A stretch of 64,000 bases of DNA, taken from NCBI GenBank assembly GCA_964559125.1, contig CAZLGW010000009.1, forward strand, positions 62,001-126,000. The letters are read 5' to 3'. The notes under the pieces were generated by a model. The model made no database searches. It was not told where the DNA came from and saw only the letters and a list, made by a program, of their open reading frames with translations. Position 1 is the stretch's first letter; each line of letters begins with the position of its first letter. This stretch comes from Ravibacter sp964559125 (GTDB taxonomy: Bacteria; Bacteroidota; Bacteroidia; Cytophagales; Spirosomataceae). A program made the position numbers and the translations under genes. Of the stretch, positions 42,532 to 50,606 are shown piece after piece.

Positions 42532-43614
42532 TTAGCGGGTCTCTATGATAATCCTGGCATCGACAATATGATATGAAAGCTCCATTGTCCTGCAGATCAG
42601 GTCCAGTTTTTCGGTAAGCGTTTCGTCTTCAAGGCTCACTTTCAACAACCGGTCGGCAAGCACATCCTTATCGTAAATGATCTCAATCCCATAAGCCTTT
42701 TCAAGCGTTGAAAAAACTTCAGGCAACGGAGTACGGTCAAAATCAAACTCTTTTTTATCGGTACCGGCCAGAATAACAGGTTCCGGGACAATCATCTTGC
42801 TGAATTTCTCCAGTTCGTTCGAAAATTCTGCCTGCTGGTTGGGCATCAGCACCAAACCCGACAGTTGCGGATTTTCTTTTACTTTTTCAAATTCCTTTTT
42901 TTCGAAAACCGAGACTTTCCCGGTTTTCACCGCTACCACCACCTTTTCCGAAGCTTCGTGCGCTTTTACCCTGAAGCTCGTTCCCAATACTTTCACTACC
43001 GTTTTATCGGTAAAAACAAGAAAAGGATGATTGGGATCTTTTTCAATATCAAAGAAAGCTTCGCCCCGCAGGTAGACAACCCGCTCTTTTGAATGGAAAT
43101 GCCTGGGATAACCTAAACTGCTGTTTTTCTCAAGATTTACGGTACTGCCATCATCTAGTGTAATAGTCAGCACTTTATCTTCTCTATTGATCTGCTCTAT
43201 ATAGTCTGCCTGGTCCGATGTCTCATCCGGTACAAACGACTGGTATTCCTGAATCCCATCCGAAGGGTAAAACCTGAAAAACGAGTAACCGGCAATAAGC
43301 AGGATCGCAACAGATGCCGCGATGTATGCCCACCCGGACCGCCTGAACAATGATCGCTCGCGGGCTTTCATATGTCCGCTGACATTTGTCCAAATCTCAT
43401 CTGCCAGGTTTTTATGATTGTTCTCAGAACCTCTTTTCTTCAGCTCCAGGACCAGTTCCCGCGCCGCCAGGATCTTGTCGATCTGGTGAGGGTGTTCGTT
43501 CATGTACTTCTGCCAGAAGTCACTGTGATCGGAATCACTATTGGTCACCCACTTTTGAAACGACTCATCAAAAGCAAAATCCTCTATTTCGAAACTGGAA
43601 AAATCCCTGAACAT
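42532..43614 (-). CDS. FecR-family anti-sigma factor (locus A)
   Basis: This 360-residue protein has a membrane segment near residues 92-112 (WAYIAASVAILLIAGYSFF), a FecR domain (LDDGSTVNLEKNSSLGYP; VVYLRGEAFFDIEKD) and a DUF4974 C-terminus ending SYHIVDARIIIE. It partners the ECF sigma factor at 43688-44272, 73 bp upstream. The N-terminal 50 residues are the likely sigma-binding region. Confidence 0.94.
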   Translation of the reverse strand: MFRDFSSFEIEDFAFDESFQKWVTNSDSDHSDFWQKYMNEHPHQIDKILAARELVLELKKRGSENNHKNLADEIWTNVSGHMKARERSLFRRSGWAYIAASVAILLIAGYSFFRFYPSDGIQEYQSFVPDETSDQADYIEQINREDKVLTITLDDGSTVNLEKNSSLGYPRHFHSKERVVYLRGEAFFDIEKDPNHPFLVFTDKTVVKVLGTSFRVKAHEASEKVVVAVKTGKVSVFEKKEFEKVKENPQLSGLVLMPNQQAEFSNELEKFSKMIVPEPVILAGTDKKEFDFDRTPLPEVFSTLEKAYGIEIIYDKDVLADRLLKVSLEDETLTEKLDLICRTMELSYHIVDARIIIETR

Positions 43615-43687
43615 CGACTTTCACCTATGGTATATATACCCAGTGTAAAAAGTCGCTGTTTTTAATCCATTTTTTTTGACTTTTTTT

Positions 43688-44272
43688 TTACAAAAAACCA
43701 AAAAGTAGCATAAGCATTACATCGCGGAGATTTTTGAGGGCTGTATAAATAAACTTACAGGCGGATTGATAGTTCACACCCATCAGGTCGGCTACTTCCT
43801 CATTGCTCATTTCTTCAAAATACCTGAGATGGATAGCTTCCTTTTGTCTCTTCGGAAGCCTGTCTAAGGCAGCATGCAATTTTTGTGACTGACGGATCCC
43901 CGTTTCTTCTTCAAATAAACGACGCTCAAAATGATCGTCGTCCACGCGGTATTCAACGAGTTCAAGATCTTCTGTATGATGCTGTTTAAGATACCTGACA
44001 ATCTTATACCTCAACGATTTAAAAAGATAATGCCTTACCGAAATCACTTCAGCAAGATTTTCCCGGCTGTCCCACAACTCTATAAACAAGTCCTGGATAC
44101 AGTCCTGTATAACATGCCGGTCGCCCGATATTTTGTACCCGTAGCTAATCAAAGGCTGAATATGAGACTGGTAGATAACCTCAAAGGCAAGCCTGTCGCC
44201 CTTTTTGAACGCATTCCAAAGCAATTGGTAGTCCTGCCGGCCTTCGGCCTTAGAAAATGCATTGTCTCTCAT
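43688..44272 (-). CDS. ECF RNA polymerase sigma factor (locus A)
   Basis: From the ATG at 44272 (MRDNAFSKAEGRQD) the protein has 194 residues. A longer frame starts at 44308, but a promoter-like TAATTTTG lies at 44296-44303 on the minus strand, inside the longer frame, so the shorter start is preferred. Region 2 is FEVIYQSHIQPLISYGYK with DCIQDLFIELWDSRE, and region 4 is LPKRQKEAIHLRYFEEMSNEEV with a helix-turn-helix at MGVNYQSACKFIYTAL. It heads locus A and should activate the susC operon. Confidence 0.92.
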   Translation of the reverse strand: MRDNAFSKAEGRQDYQLLWNAFKKGDRLAFEVIYQSHIQPLISYGYKISGDRHVIQDCIQDLFIELWDSRENLAEVISVRHYLFKSLRYKIVRYLKQHHTEDLELVEYRVDDDHFERRLFEEETGIRQSQKLHAALDRLPKRQKEAIHLRYFEEMSNEEVADLMGVNYQSACKFIYTALKNLRDVMLMLLFGFL

Positions 44273-44295
44273 TTTTACAGGAAATTTCTCCGGGA

Positions 44296-44326
44296 CAAAA
44301 TTATACAATTACATTATAAATCATAA
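44296..44326 (-). promoter_or_regulatory. Candidate Bacteroidota-type promoter of the locus A sigma gene
   Basis: On the minus strand a -7 element TAATTTTG (44296-44303, matching TAnnTTTG) is preceded, 18 nt away, by TATG, one change from the -33 consensus TTTG. The transcript start would fall near 44289, about 17 nt before the ATG at 44272. Seen by eye only. Confidence 0.45.
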
Positions 44327-44364
44327 TTTTTTCACATATACTACCCCTGGATATGAGATCGCCT

Positions 44365-45318
44365 TCACACGACAACCCCCTGCCTGCCTCCTTCCAAAAA
44401 CACCTCCAGGTTCCCAGCTACCAGCTTCATCAGTCTCTCCCTCGCTTCAAACGAAGCCCAGGCCACATGCGGGGTAATCACACAATTAGGGGCTTTAAGC
44501 AGCGGATTGCCGGCTTTCGGAGGTTCTTCGGAGAGCACATCCAGGCCCGCTCCGGCAAGAGCGCCGCTGTGAAGGGCTTCTGCCAGGTCCTTTTCGACGA
44601 TAAGAGGGCCCCTGCCCGTGTTGATCAGGTAGGCACTTTTTTTCATCAGGGAGATCGCTTTCGCATCGATTATCCCCTGCGTATCGGGTGTCAGCGGGCA
44701 ATGCAGGCTTACCACATCACTTTGCGACAGCAACTCTTCCAGGTCGGCAGATTCCACACCGGCAGGGAACCCTTTGGAAGGGTCTTTCCGGTAGGCGATG
44801 ACTTTCATCCCGAACCCGAGGCCGACATTCGCCACGGCCTCTCCTATGCTTCCAAGCCCTATCAGGCCGAGTGTCTTGCCTGCCAGCTCCACAAGGGGCG
44901 AGAGCGTATAGCTCCAATCTTTTGCAGATACCCATTCTCCTCTCAGCACCGACTGGCTGTGCAGCTCCACCCGGCTGGCCAGCACCAGTATAAGACCGAA
45001 AGTATGCTGCGCCACAGACGAGGTGCTGTAGCCGCTCACATTCGTTACCCTTATGCCCAGTTCCCTGGCTGCATCGAGATCTACGTTATTCACTCCTGTA
45101 GCGCTTACCCCTATGTATTTCAGGCGCTTCAGCCCGGCAAGGACTTCCCTTCCCAGTTTCTGCTTGTTCACAATTACTGCATCGGCCTGTTCCGCCCGTT
45201 CGACGACCTGGTCGGGATGTGTCCGGTCATAAACGGTCAGGTTTCCGAGCTTCTCCAATTCATTCCAGCTAAGATCGCCCGGGTTGAGCGTGTAACCATC
45301 CAGCACTACTATATTCAT
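44365..45318 (-). CDS. D-2-hydroxyacid dehydrogenase, glycerate/hydroxypyruvate-type
   Basis: From the ATG at 45318 (MNIVVLDGYTLNPGDLSW) this gives 317 residues. Upstream in-frame ATGs at 45345 and 45369 would add a non-family tail. NAD(P)-binding GLIGLGSIGEAVANVG, a NTGRGPLIV block, active-site Arg/Glu context and the catalytic His in HVAWASFEARERL match the D-isomer 2-hydroxyacid dehydrogenase family. The start resembles glycerate dehydrogenases (HprA type). It reduces hydroxypyruvate or glyoxylate, or acts the other way. It is transcribed away from the thiolase gene at 45519 and is not clearly part of locus A. Confidence 0.9.
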   Translation of the reverse strand: MNIVVLDGYTLNPGDLSWNELEKLGNLTVYDRTHPDQVVERAEQADAVIVNKQKLGREVLAGLKRLKYIGVSATGVNNVDLDAARELGIRVTNVSGYSTSSVAQHTFGLILVLASRVELHSQSVLRGEWVSAKDWSYTLSPLVELAGKTLGLIGLGSIGEAVANVGLGFGMKVIAYRKDPSKGFPAGVESADLEELLSQSDVVSLHCPLTPDTQGIIDAKAISLMKKSAYLINTGRGPLIVEKDLAEALHSGALAGAGLDVLSEEPPKAGNPLLKAPNCVITPHVAWASFEARERLMKLVAGNLEVFLEGGRQGVVV

Positions 45319-45438
45319 CAGGAGTATTGAGTTTATATTTTCCATTTCTACACGACCGGATCTACACAACCGGATCCGAAATTACGCCAGAAGAATGTAA
45401 AATGAATGAACAAATTTTAATTTTTGGAGAAAGTGGGT

Positions 45439-45465
45439 AACTTTACAATTGGTATGCTTGCATAC
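45439..45465 (+). promoter_or_regulatory. Candidate operator GTATGC-tt-GCATAC upstream of thiolase
   Basis: A perfect 6-bp dyad with a 2-nt spacer lies at 45452-45465, about 54 nt before the thiolase ATG. A -7-like TAACTTTA lies just upstream at 45439-45446. A repressor bound at the dyad would block the start of transcription. The dyad resembles small MarR/TetR-type operators, and fatty-acid genes in Bacteroidota are often controlled this way (from memory, unchecked). Confidence 0.45.
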
Positions 45466-45518
45466 TATGTTCCCTTTTCGTTTTACCATTATTTTCTGAG
45501 ACTACAACTTACAGAAAT

Positions 45519-46694
45519 ATGAATGCATATATTATTTCGGGTTACCGCACCGCGGTAGGAAAGGCAGGCCGGGGCGGGTTCAGGTTTACAAGACCCGATG
45601 ACCTTGCCGCACATGTCATCAGGCACCTGTTAACGGAAGTCCCTGCTCTCGACCCTAAAAGAATAGACGATGTAATTGTGGGAAATGCGGTTCCCGAAGC
45701 CGAGCAGGGCATGCAGATGGGGCGCTATATATCGCTTTTGTCGCTCCCTGAGAATGTTTCGGGGATGATCGTCAACCGGTATTGCGGCTCAGGCGTTGAA
45801 GCCATAGCAATTGCAGCCGCCAAAATCAATGCCGGGATGGCTGACTGCATTATCGCCGGCGGCACCGAATCGATGTCTCTCGTCCCGGTGATGGGGTGGA
45901 AAACGGCGCTGAACTACGAAATAGCGCATACCAACCCGCAGTATTACCTGAGCATGGGGCTTACTGCCGAACAGGTAGCGAAAGACTACAAGATCAGTCG
46001 CGAAGCACAGGACGAATTCTCCTACCAGTCTCACCGGAAGGCGCTGGATGCCCAGAAAACCGGCCGGTTCGACAGCCAGATCGTACCGGTGCCTGTCAGT
46101 GAAACCTATTTCGATCCGGCATCTAATAAAAAGAAAACAAAGGAATACATTGTGAATAAAGACGAGGGGCCCCGCGCAGATACCACCCTCGAAGCCCTCG
46201 GGAAGCTCAAACCTGTTTTTGCAGCAGGAGGAAGCGTGACCGCGGGCAACTCTTCCCAAACGTCCGACGGCGCCGCATTTGTACTGGTCATGTCGGAAAA
46301 AATGGCTAATGAACTGAATCTCAATCCCATTGCCCAGATGCGCGCCTATGCTACGGCCGGGGTCGATCCCCGCATCATGGGAATCGGACCTGTCGCTGCT
46401 ATCCCGCTGGCCCTGAAACAGGCCGGTCTGCAGCTCGGAGATATCGAGCAGATCGAGCTGAACGAAGCCTTTGCCGCCCAGGCCCTGGCCGTAATCCAGG
46501 AAGCCGGCCTCGATCCCGCTATCGTCAATCCCAACGGAGGCGCTATTGCATTGGGACACGCGCTCGGCTCAACCGGCGCCCGTCTTTCCGTTCAGCTTTT
46601 CGAGGAAATGCGTCTACGCAACCAGAAATACGGCATGGTAACCGCCTGTGTGGGAGGAGGACAGGGGGTTGCGGGGATTTATGAGTTGGTGTGA
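45519..46694 (+). CDS. fadA: Acetyl-CoA C-acyltransferase (thiolase)
   Basis: This 391-residue protein is a complete thiolase. The nucleophilic Cys89 lies in NRYCGSGVEAI, the His motif is GHALGSTGAR, and the second Cys is in CVGGGQGVAGIYE. It performs the last step of fatty-acid beta-oxidation (3-ketoacyl-CoA plus CoA to acetyl-CoA plus a shortened acyl-CoA) or the reverse condensation. A fadA name fits Bacteroidota annotation practice, but chain-length preference is unknown. No hydratase/dehydrogenase gene is next to it. The stop is followed at once by a 40-bp perfect palindrome shared with the convergent glutamate dehydrogenase gene. Confidence 0.93.
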   Translation: MNAYIISGYRTAVGKAGRGGFRFTRPDDLAAHVIRHLLTEVPALDPKRIDDVIVGNAVPEAEQGMQMGRYISLLSLPENVSGMIVNRYCGSGVEAIAIAAAKINAGMADCIIAGGTESMSLVPVMGWKTALNYEIAHTNPQYYLSMGLTAEQVAKDYKISREAQDEFSYQSHRKALDAQKTGRFDSQIVPVPVSETYFDPASNKKKTKEYIVNKDEGPRADTTLEALGKLKPVFAAGGSVTAGNSSQTSDGAAFVLVMSEKMANELNLNPIAQMRAYATAGVDPRIMGIGPVAAIPLALKQAGLQLGDIEQIELNEAFAAQALAVIQEAGLDPAIVNPNGGAIALGHALGSTGARLSVQLFEEMRLRNQKYGMVTACVGGGQGVAGIYELV

Positions 46695-46732
46695 GGCGAT
46701 GAGTCCCGATAGCTATCGGGACTCATCGCCTC
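46693..46732. terminator. Perfect 40-bp palindrome, bidirectional terminator
   Basis: GAGGCGATGAGTCCCGATAG followed by its exact reverse complement gives two 20-base arms with no spacer. It overlaps the thiolase stop codon and ends 2 bp before the stop of the convergent glutamate dehydrogenase gene. It therefore ends both transcripts. There is no U-run. Confidence 0.75.
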
Positions 46733-46733
46733 A

Positions 46734-48008
46734 TCAATACCCTCCCCTATATTTATAAGTACTTGCTACTTTATCGATCGCGACGATATAAGCAGCTATA
46801 CGTAAAGACACATTAAACTTCTTCGAAGTCTCGTAGACGTGATTGAAGGCGTCTTTCATAATCCGGTCGGTACGCCGGTTGATCCTCTCGAGTGTCCATT
46901 TGTATCCTATCCTGTTCTGAACCCATTCGAAATAGGAGACCGTTACCCCTCCTGCGTTGGCGAGGATATCGGGCACAACCATGATCCCTTTTTCGTTGAT
47001 AACGTCGTCTGCCGTCGCTGAAGTAGGTCCGTTGGCGCCTTCTACGATCAGTTTGGCCTGGATTTCGCGCGCGTTCCTATTCGTAATGACGTCTTCCTTG
47101 GCAGCAGGTACCAATACGTCGACAGGTAAGCGGAAAAGCTCATCTGCCGGCAATACCTCTGCTTCTTTATAGCCTTCAAGCGTCCCTCTGTTTGAGACAC
47201 GATAGGCGAGCGCAGCATCTATGTCGATCCCGTTGCTGTTATAATATACGCCTGAGATATCGCTTACGGCCAGGATTTTCACCCCTCTTTCCCTCAGCAG
47301 GGCGGCGGCATAGGAGCCGACATTCCCGAAGCCCTGTACTACGGCCGTGGATTTGTAAGGATTCAGCCGGAGCTTTTCCATAGCCGCCAGCGCCGATACC
47401 ATTACCCCCCGTCCGGTAGCTTCCGTCCTGCCCAGGGACCCGCCCAATACCAGCGGCTTTCCGGTAACCACCGCCTGGACCGTCATGCCTTTTGCCTTGG
47501 AATATTCGTCCATGAGCCAGGCCATTTCGCGCGAGCTGGTTCCCATGTCGGGAGCCGGGATGTCCTGGTCGGGACCGAATACGTCGAGCATAGCTGTGGT
47601 ATAGGCTCTCATCAGGCGTTCCATTTCACCTGCCGACATCGACCTCGGGTCACAGGCGATACCTCCTTTTGCACCCCCATAGGGAATATCAACCACGGCA
47701 CATTTCCAGGTCATCCATGCGGCAAGCGCCCTTACCTCATCCAGATTGACGTCCGGATCAAACCGGATCCCCCCTTTTCCCGGGCCGAGGATGGTGGAAT
47801 GGATCACCCGGTAGCCTTCAAACGTGTGTATCCGCCCGTTATCGAGCGTAACCGGCAAGCCTACTATTACCTGTTTCCGGGGCACTTTCAGGATGTTGTA
47901 CATCTCGTCTGTTATACCCAGCAATTCCACAGCTTTATCGAAACGCTGCATCATCGATTCCAGGGGATTCTCCTTATCTTTGATAGGAGCTGGCTCTATG
48001 TATTTCAT
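46734..48008 (-). CDS. gdhA: Glu/Leu/Phe/Val-family glutamate dehydrogenase
   Basis: This 424-residue protein has the family catalytic stretch (GGAKGGIACDPRSMS), the substrate-Lys region GKGGIRFDPDVN, the NAD(P) motif VQGFGNVGSYAA and the late NAGGVTVSYFEWVQN block. It interconverts glutamate with 2-oxoglutarate and ammonia. The length and N-terminus are like the hexameric NAD-type RocG/GudB enzymes of Gram-positives rather than the E. coli GdhA. A -7-like TAAGTTTG lies on the minus strand at 48066-48073. Cofactor preference is not decided. Confidence 0.92.
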   Translation of the reverse strand: MKYIEPAPIKDKENPLESMMQRFDKAVELLGITDEMYNILKVPRKQVIVGLPVTLDNGRIHTFEGYRVIHSTILGPGKGGIRFDPDVNLDEVRALAAWMTWKCAVVDIPYGGAKGGIACDPRSMSAGEMERLMRAYTTAMLDVFGPDQDIPAPDMGTSSREMAWLMDEYSKAKGMTVQAVVTGKPLVLGGSLGRTEATGRGVMVSALAAMEKLRLNPYKSTAVVQGFGNVGSYAAALLRERGVKILAVSDISGVYYNSNGIDIDAALAYRVSNRGTLEGYKEAEVLPADELFRLPVDVLVPAAKEDVITNRNAREIQAKLIVEGANGPTSATADDVINEKGIMVVPDILANAGGVTVSYFEWVQNRIGYKWTLERINRRTDRIMKDAFNHVYETSKKFNVSLRIAAYIVAIDKVASTYKYRGGY

Positions 48009-48348
48009 AGCTAGTAAAATATTGATTTTGAGCTTGTTGTAATCTCATTTTATTTGGAATACGCACAAACTTACACTATTTGTTCAAATTTCCCAGCTCT
48101 CTCTTCATACCCCAAAACATAACAATCCGCATAAAATTTTACATTTGATCAATATACCTTACAAAAAGAATACGCAGCCGCCGTTAACTGAAAGTTAATT
48201 TCAGGCTAAAGCCATATTAACAAATCAAAAAATAGTTTAATTATCCTAATCAGGTGACCTAACTCATAGTATTTCCATTTTAATATTTTACTTTTGCATC
48301 GGATTCTGAAAAGGAGTTGTTTATCTAAGTAAAGCGCAGAGTACTGCT
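48009..48348. other. Divergent intergenic region, 340 bp
   Basis: This AT-rich stretch separates the divergent glutamate dehydrogenase and DksA/TraR-like genes. It has candidate -7 elements for each direction: TAAGTTTG on the minus strand (48066-48073) and TACTTTTG on the plus strand (48289-48296). Neither has a clean -33 TTTG at the right distance. No small gene or structured RNA was recognised. Confidence 0.6.
48289..48296 (+). promoter_or_regulatory. Candidate -7 element of the DksA/TraR-like gene
   Basis: TACTTTTG matches TAnnTTTG and lies about 53 nt before the ATG at 48349. The -33 partner is weak, so this is low to moderate confidence. Confidence 0.35.
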
Positions 48349-48732
48349 ATGCAAGAAGAGAGATTAAGATATTCGGAGGAAGAGCTTAAGGAGTTTGAGA
48401 GCATTATCCTTGAAAAGTTGGAAGGTACGAAAAGTGAGCTCAACTATATCAAAGAGTCGCTGAGCAAGAGGAATGATACCGGCACTGATAATACGGCCGG
48501 GACCAACAAATTGCTCGAGGACGGCGCAGACACCAGTGAAAGGGAGAATCTCAGCCAGTTGGCCGCCAGGCTCCAGAAGTATTCTCTACAGCTGGAAAAC
48601 GCCCTCATAAGAATAAAAAACGGCACTTACGGCATTTGTGTCGATACCGGGAAGCTCATCCCGAAAGAACGGTTAAGGGTTGTTCCCCACACCCAGCAGA
48701 CCATAGAAGCCAAGCTTAAGCGGAAATCCTGA
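48349..48732 (+). CDS. TraR/DksA-family protein with degenerate zinc finger
   Basis: This 127-residue protein has an N-terminal coiled coil (residues 1-85, YSEEELKEFESIILEKLE) and the C-terminal DksA/TraR block NGTYGICVDTGKLIPKERL. The C4 zinc finger normally has GICxxCGxxI and a second CxxC. Here only the first Cys remains (CVDTG) and the later pair is missing. It may bind RNA polymerase in the manner of DksA without zinc, which other degenerate homologues do. Alone between divergent and convergent genes. Confidence 0.85.
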   Translation: MQEERLRYSEEELKEFESIILEKLEGTKSELNYIKESLSKRNDTGTDNTAGTNKLLEDGADTSERENLSQLAARLQKYSLQLENALIRIKNGTYGICVDTGKLIPKERLRVVPHTQQTIEAKLKRKS

Positions 48733-48746
48733 AGGGGCTATCGGCC

Positions 48747-48767
48747 GTCAGCTTTCAGCTGTCAGCT
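48747..48767. repeat. Three tandem TCAGCT heptamers
   Basis: GTCAGCT, TTCAGCT, GTCAGCT lie in tandem in the 55-bp gap between two convergent genes. The array is short but could vary in copy number. No terminator with a U-run was seen here. Confidence 0.6.
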
Positions 48768-48787
48768 ATGGCTATTATTAAGGGGCA

Positions 48788-50398
48788 TTACTCTTCGTCG
48801 TCCAGGTTCTGGAGCCGCAGCTTTAAAGGACCGGCAGGGCGGCTTTCGTTGTGAAGGCGGTCGACCGATGTCAGAAAATACTGATAACGTACTCCCGGGC
48901 GCGCACCGGTATCGGTGATCTTATTCCCGTTATAAGAAATGCCTGCGATCTTAGTTGGATCCGAATTCGTAGGTTTCTCATCTGCTTCGAACCTGTATAA
49001 CACATAGTACCACGGGAGCTCCTGATCCCGGGCCTTGGCCGGAGTGTCCCATTCTATTTCCAGCATATCCTGCTCGTTAATGCTTGCACGCAGATTTTGG
49101 GGGCTAAGAGGTGCAACATCATCTTTCCATGGCATCGCCGGCACCAGCGCCGGATACTGATAGAACCCGTTTTTCAACGAATCAGTGATGCCGTAGTTAT
49201 TCCGCCGGAGCGACCGGGAGCTGAAAAACGAACTACCCAGGGCTCCTTTTTCTCTCAGGAATCTCAGTTGATTGGGTAGCTCCATCTTGCTGTCCCAGTT
49301 TTTATCTGTGTCTTCTGCCCCTACCCGGTACGCTGCGTGGCCTATATAGAGATGCTTCCCGAAGCTGTTATCCACCCACCAGTCCACCAGGTTCGCATAA
49401 GGCACCTTTTTGAAACCGAAAGAAAAATAGACCTGGGGCACAATGTAGTCAAGCCAGCCTTCTTTCAGCCATTTCCTGGCGTCTGCATACAAATGATCGT
49501 ATGAGGTGAGCCCGCCTACGGTTTCCGAGCCTTCAGGAGCATCCCTCCTGTTGCGCCATACCCCGAAAGGGCTGATCCCGAACTTAACCCTGGGATTTAC
49601 TTTCTGTATGCCTTCATGCACCGCTTTGACCAGCTGATCTACATTGGCTCTCCGCCAATCTGCCTTGTTCGCGTAGCCGCGCCCGTACTTACGGAAAGTC
49701 TCGTCATCGCTCAATACCTTGCCTGCTACCTGGTACGGATAAAAATAATCGTCGAAATGAATCCCGTCCACATCATAGTTTTTCACGACATTGACTACCG
49801 ACTCGACAATAAACGCCCGGACTTCCGGGATACCGAAATCAAATAACTTATAACCGTCGTAATCCAGCACCCAGTCGGGCTTCAGATAGCTGAGATTATA
49901 CTGGGATACGCTCATGGATGATTTGTGTACCAGCCTGTTCAGGTTCAGCCACGCGTGAAATTCCAGCCCCCTGGAATGACTTTCCCCGATCATGAATTCC
50001 AGAGGGTCGTAGAAGGGCGATGGCTCCCTGCCCTGTCTGCCTGTCAGCCATTCACTCCAGGGCTCGGCGCTTTTTGCATAAAATGCATCGCCGGCCGCCC
50101 TTACCTGTACAAAGACGGCGTTAAGCCCGGTTCCTTTATGAAAATCCAGGAGCGACCGGAATTCCTGCTTTTGCCGGTCGGGATGAAGGTTCTTCTGACT
50201 GGGCCAGTCAATGTTGTCAACCGTCGCGATCCATACTCCCCTGAACTCCCGTTTGGGAAAAGACGAAGAAGGAGCCGGAACATCTTCAAACCTTAACCTG
50301 CCGCTGAAGAGCGATATCAACAAGGCAGCCAGAAATAAAGCGGATAAGACAGATCTTAAAGACTTTTTTATATAATTACTTGTCGATTTAACAGGCAT
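48788..50398 (-). CDS. GHL10 (DUF187) glycoside hydrolase-like protein with fibronectin-like tail
   Basis: This 536-residue protein has a signal segment (VLSALFLAALLISLFSG). Residues about 45-420 match the GHL10/YngK family: EFRGVWIATVDNIDWPS, GLNAVFVQVRAAGDAFY, YDVDGIHFDDYFYPY and KFGISPFGVWRN. The C-terminal 95 residues (APLSPQNLRASINE onward) form a fibronectin type III domain. Members are thought to act on glycans, including peptidoglycan in some cases; the exact substrate is open. A minus-strand promoter TTG-17-TAAATTTG lies at 50466-50493. Confidence 0.87.
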   Translation of the reverse strand: MPVKSTSNYIKKSLRSVLSALFLAALLISLFSGRLRFEDVPAPSSSFPKREFRGVWIATVDNIDWPSQKNLHPDRQKQEFRSLLDFHKGTGLNAVFVQVRAAGDAFYAKSAEPWSEWLTGRQGREPSPFYDPLEFMIGESHSRGLEFHAWLNLNRLVHKSSMSVSQYNLSYLKPDWVLDYDGYKLFDFGIPEVRAFIVESVVNVVKNYDVDGIHFDDYFYPYQVAGKVLSDDETFRKYGRGYANKADWRRANVDQLVKAVHEGIQKVNPRVKFGISPFGVWRNRRDAPEGSETVGGLTSYDHLYADARKWLKEGWLDYIVPQVYFSFGFKKVPYANLVDWWVDNSFGKHLYIGHAAYRVGAEDTDKNWDSKMELPNQLRFLREKGALGSSFFSSRSLRRNNYGITDSLKNGFYQYPALVPAMPWKDDVAPLSPQNLRASINEQDMLEIEWDTPAKARDQELPWYYVLYRFEADEKPTNSDPTKIAGISYNGNKITDTGARPGVRYQYFLTSVDRLHNESRPAGPLKLRLQNLDDEE

Positions 50399-50465
50399 TT
50401 ACTGAACATCCGGAATAATTGTGTCAATTTAACCTCCTTATTTGATCTGTTCCTAATATTTGCGG

Positions 50466-50493
50466 CAAATTTACCTTGCAAAATGCACTGCAA
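50466..50493 (-). promoter_or_regulatory. Candidate promoter of the GHL10 gene
   Basis: On the minus strand TAAATTTG (50466-50473, matching TAnnTTTG) follows TTG at 50491-50493 with a 17-nt spacer. The transcript start would fall near 50459, giving a leader of about 60 nt before the ATG at 50398. Confidence 0.45.
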
Positions 50494-50606
50494 TTCCACC
50501 AAAACAGAAAATTATAAAAAAAAATGTAGGTTTTTTGCTATTATTACAAATAATGGTACCTTACTAACCCTTTTTTAAGATACAAAATTAACAAACGCAG
50601 AAAAAT

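Noticed and set aside
44353..45330. A 325-codon plus-strand frame opposite the hydroxyacid dehydrogenase
   Set aside because: The dehydrogenase has full NAD and catalytic motifs on the minus strand.
45789..46559. A 256-codon minus-strand frame inside the thiolase gene
   Set aside because: Thiolase motifs run through the plus strand at this place and the minus frame shows no family.
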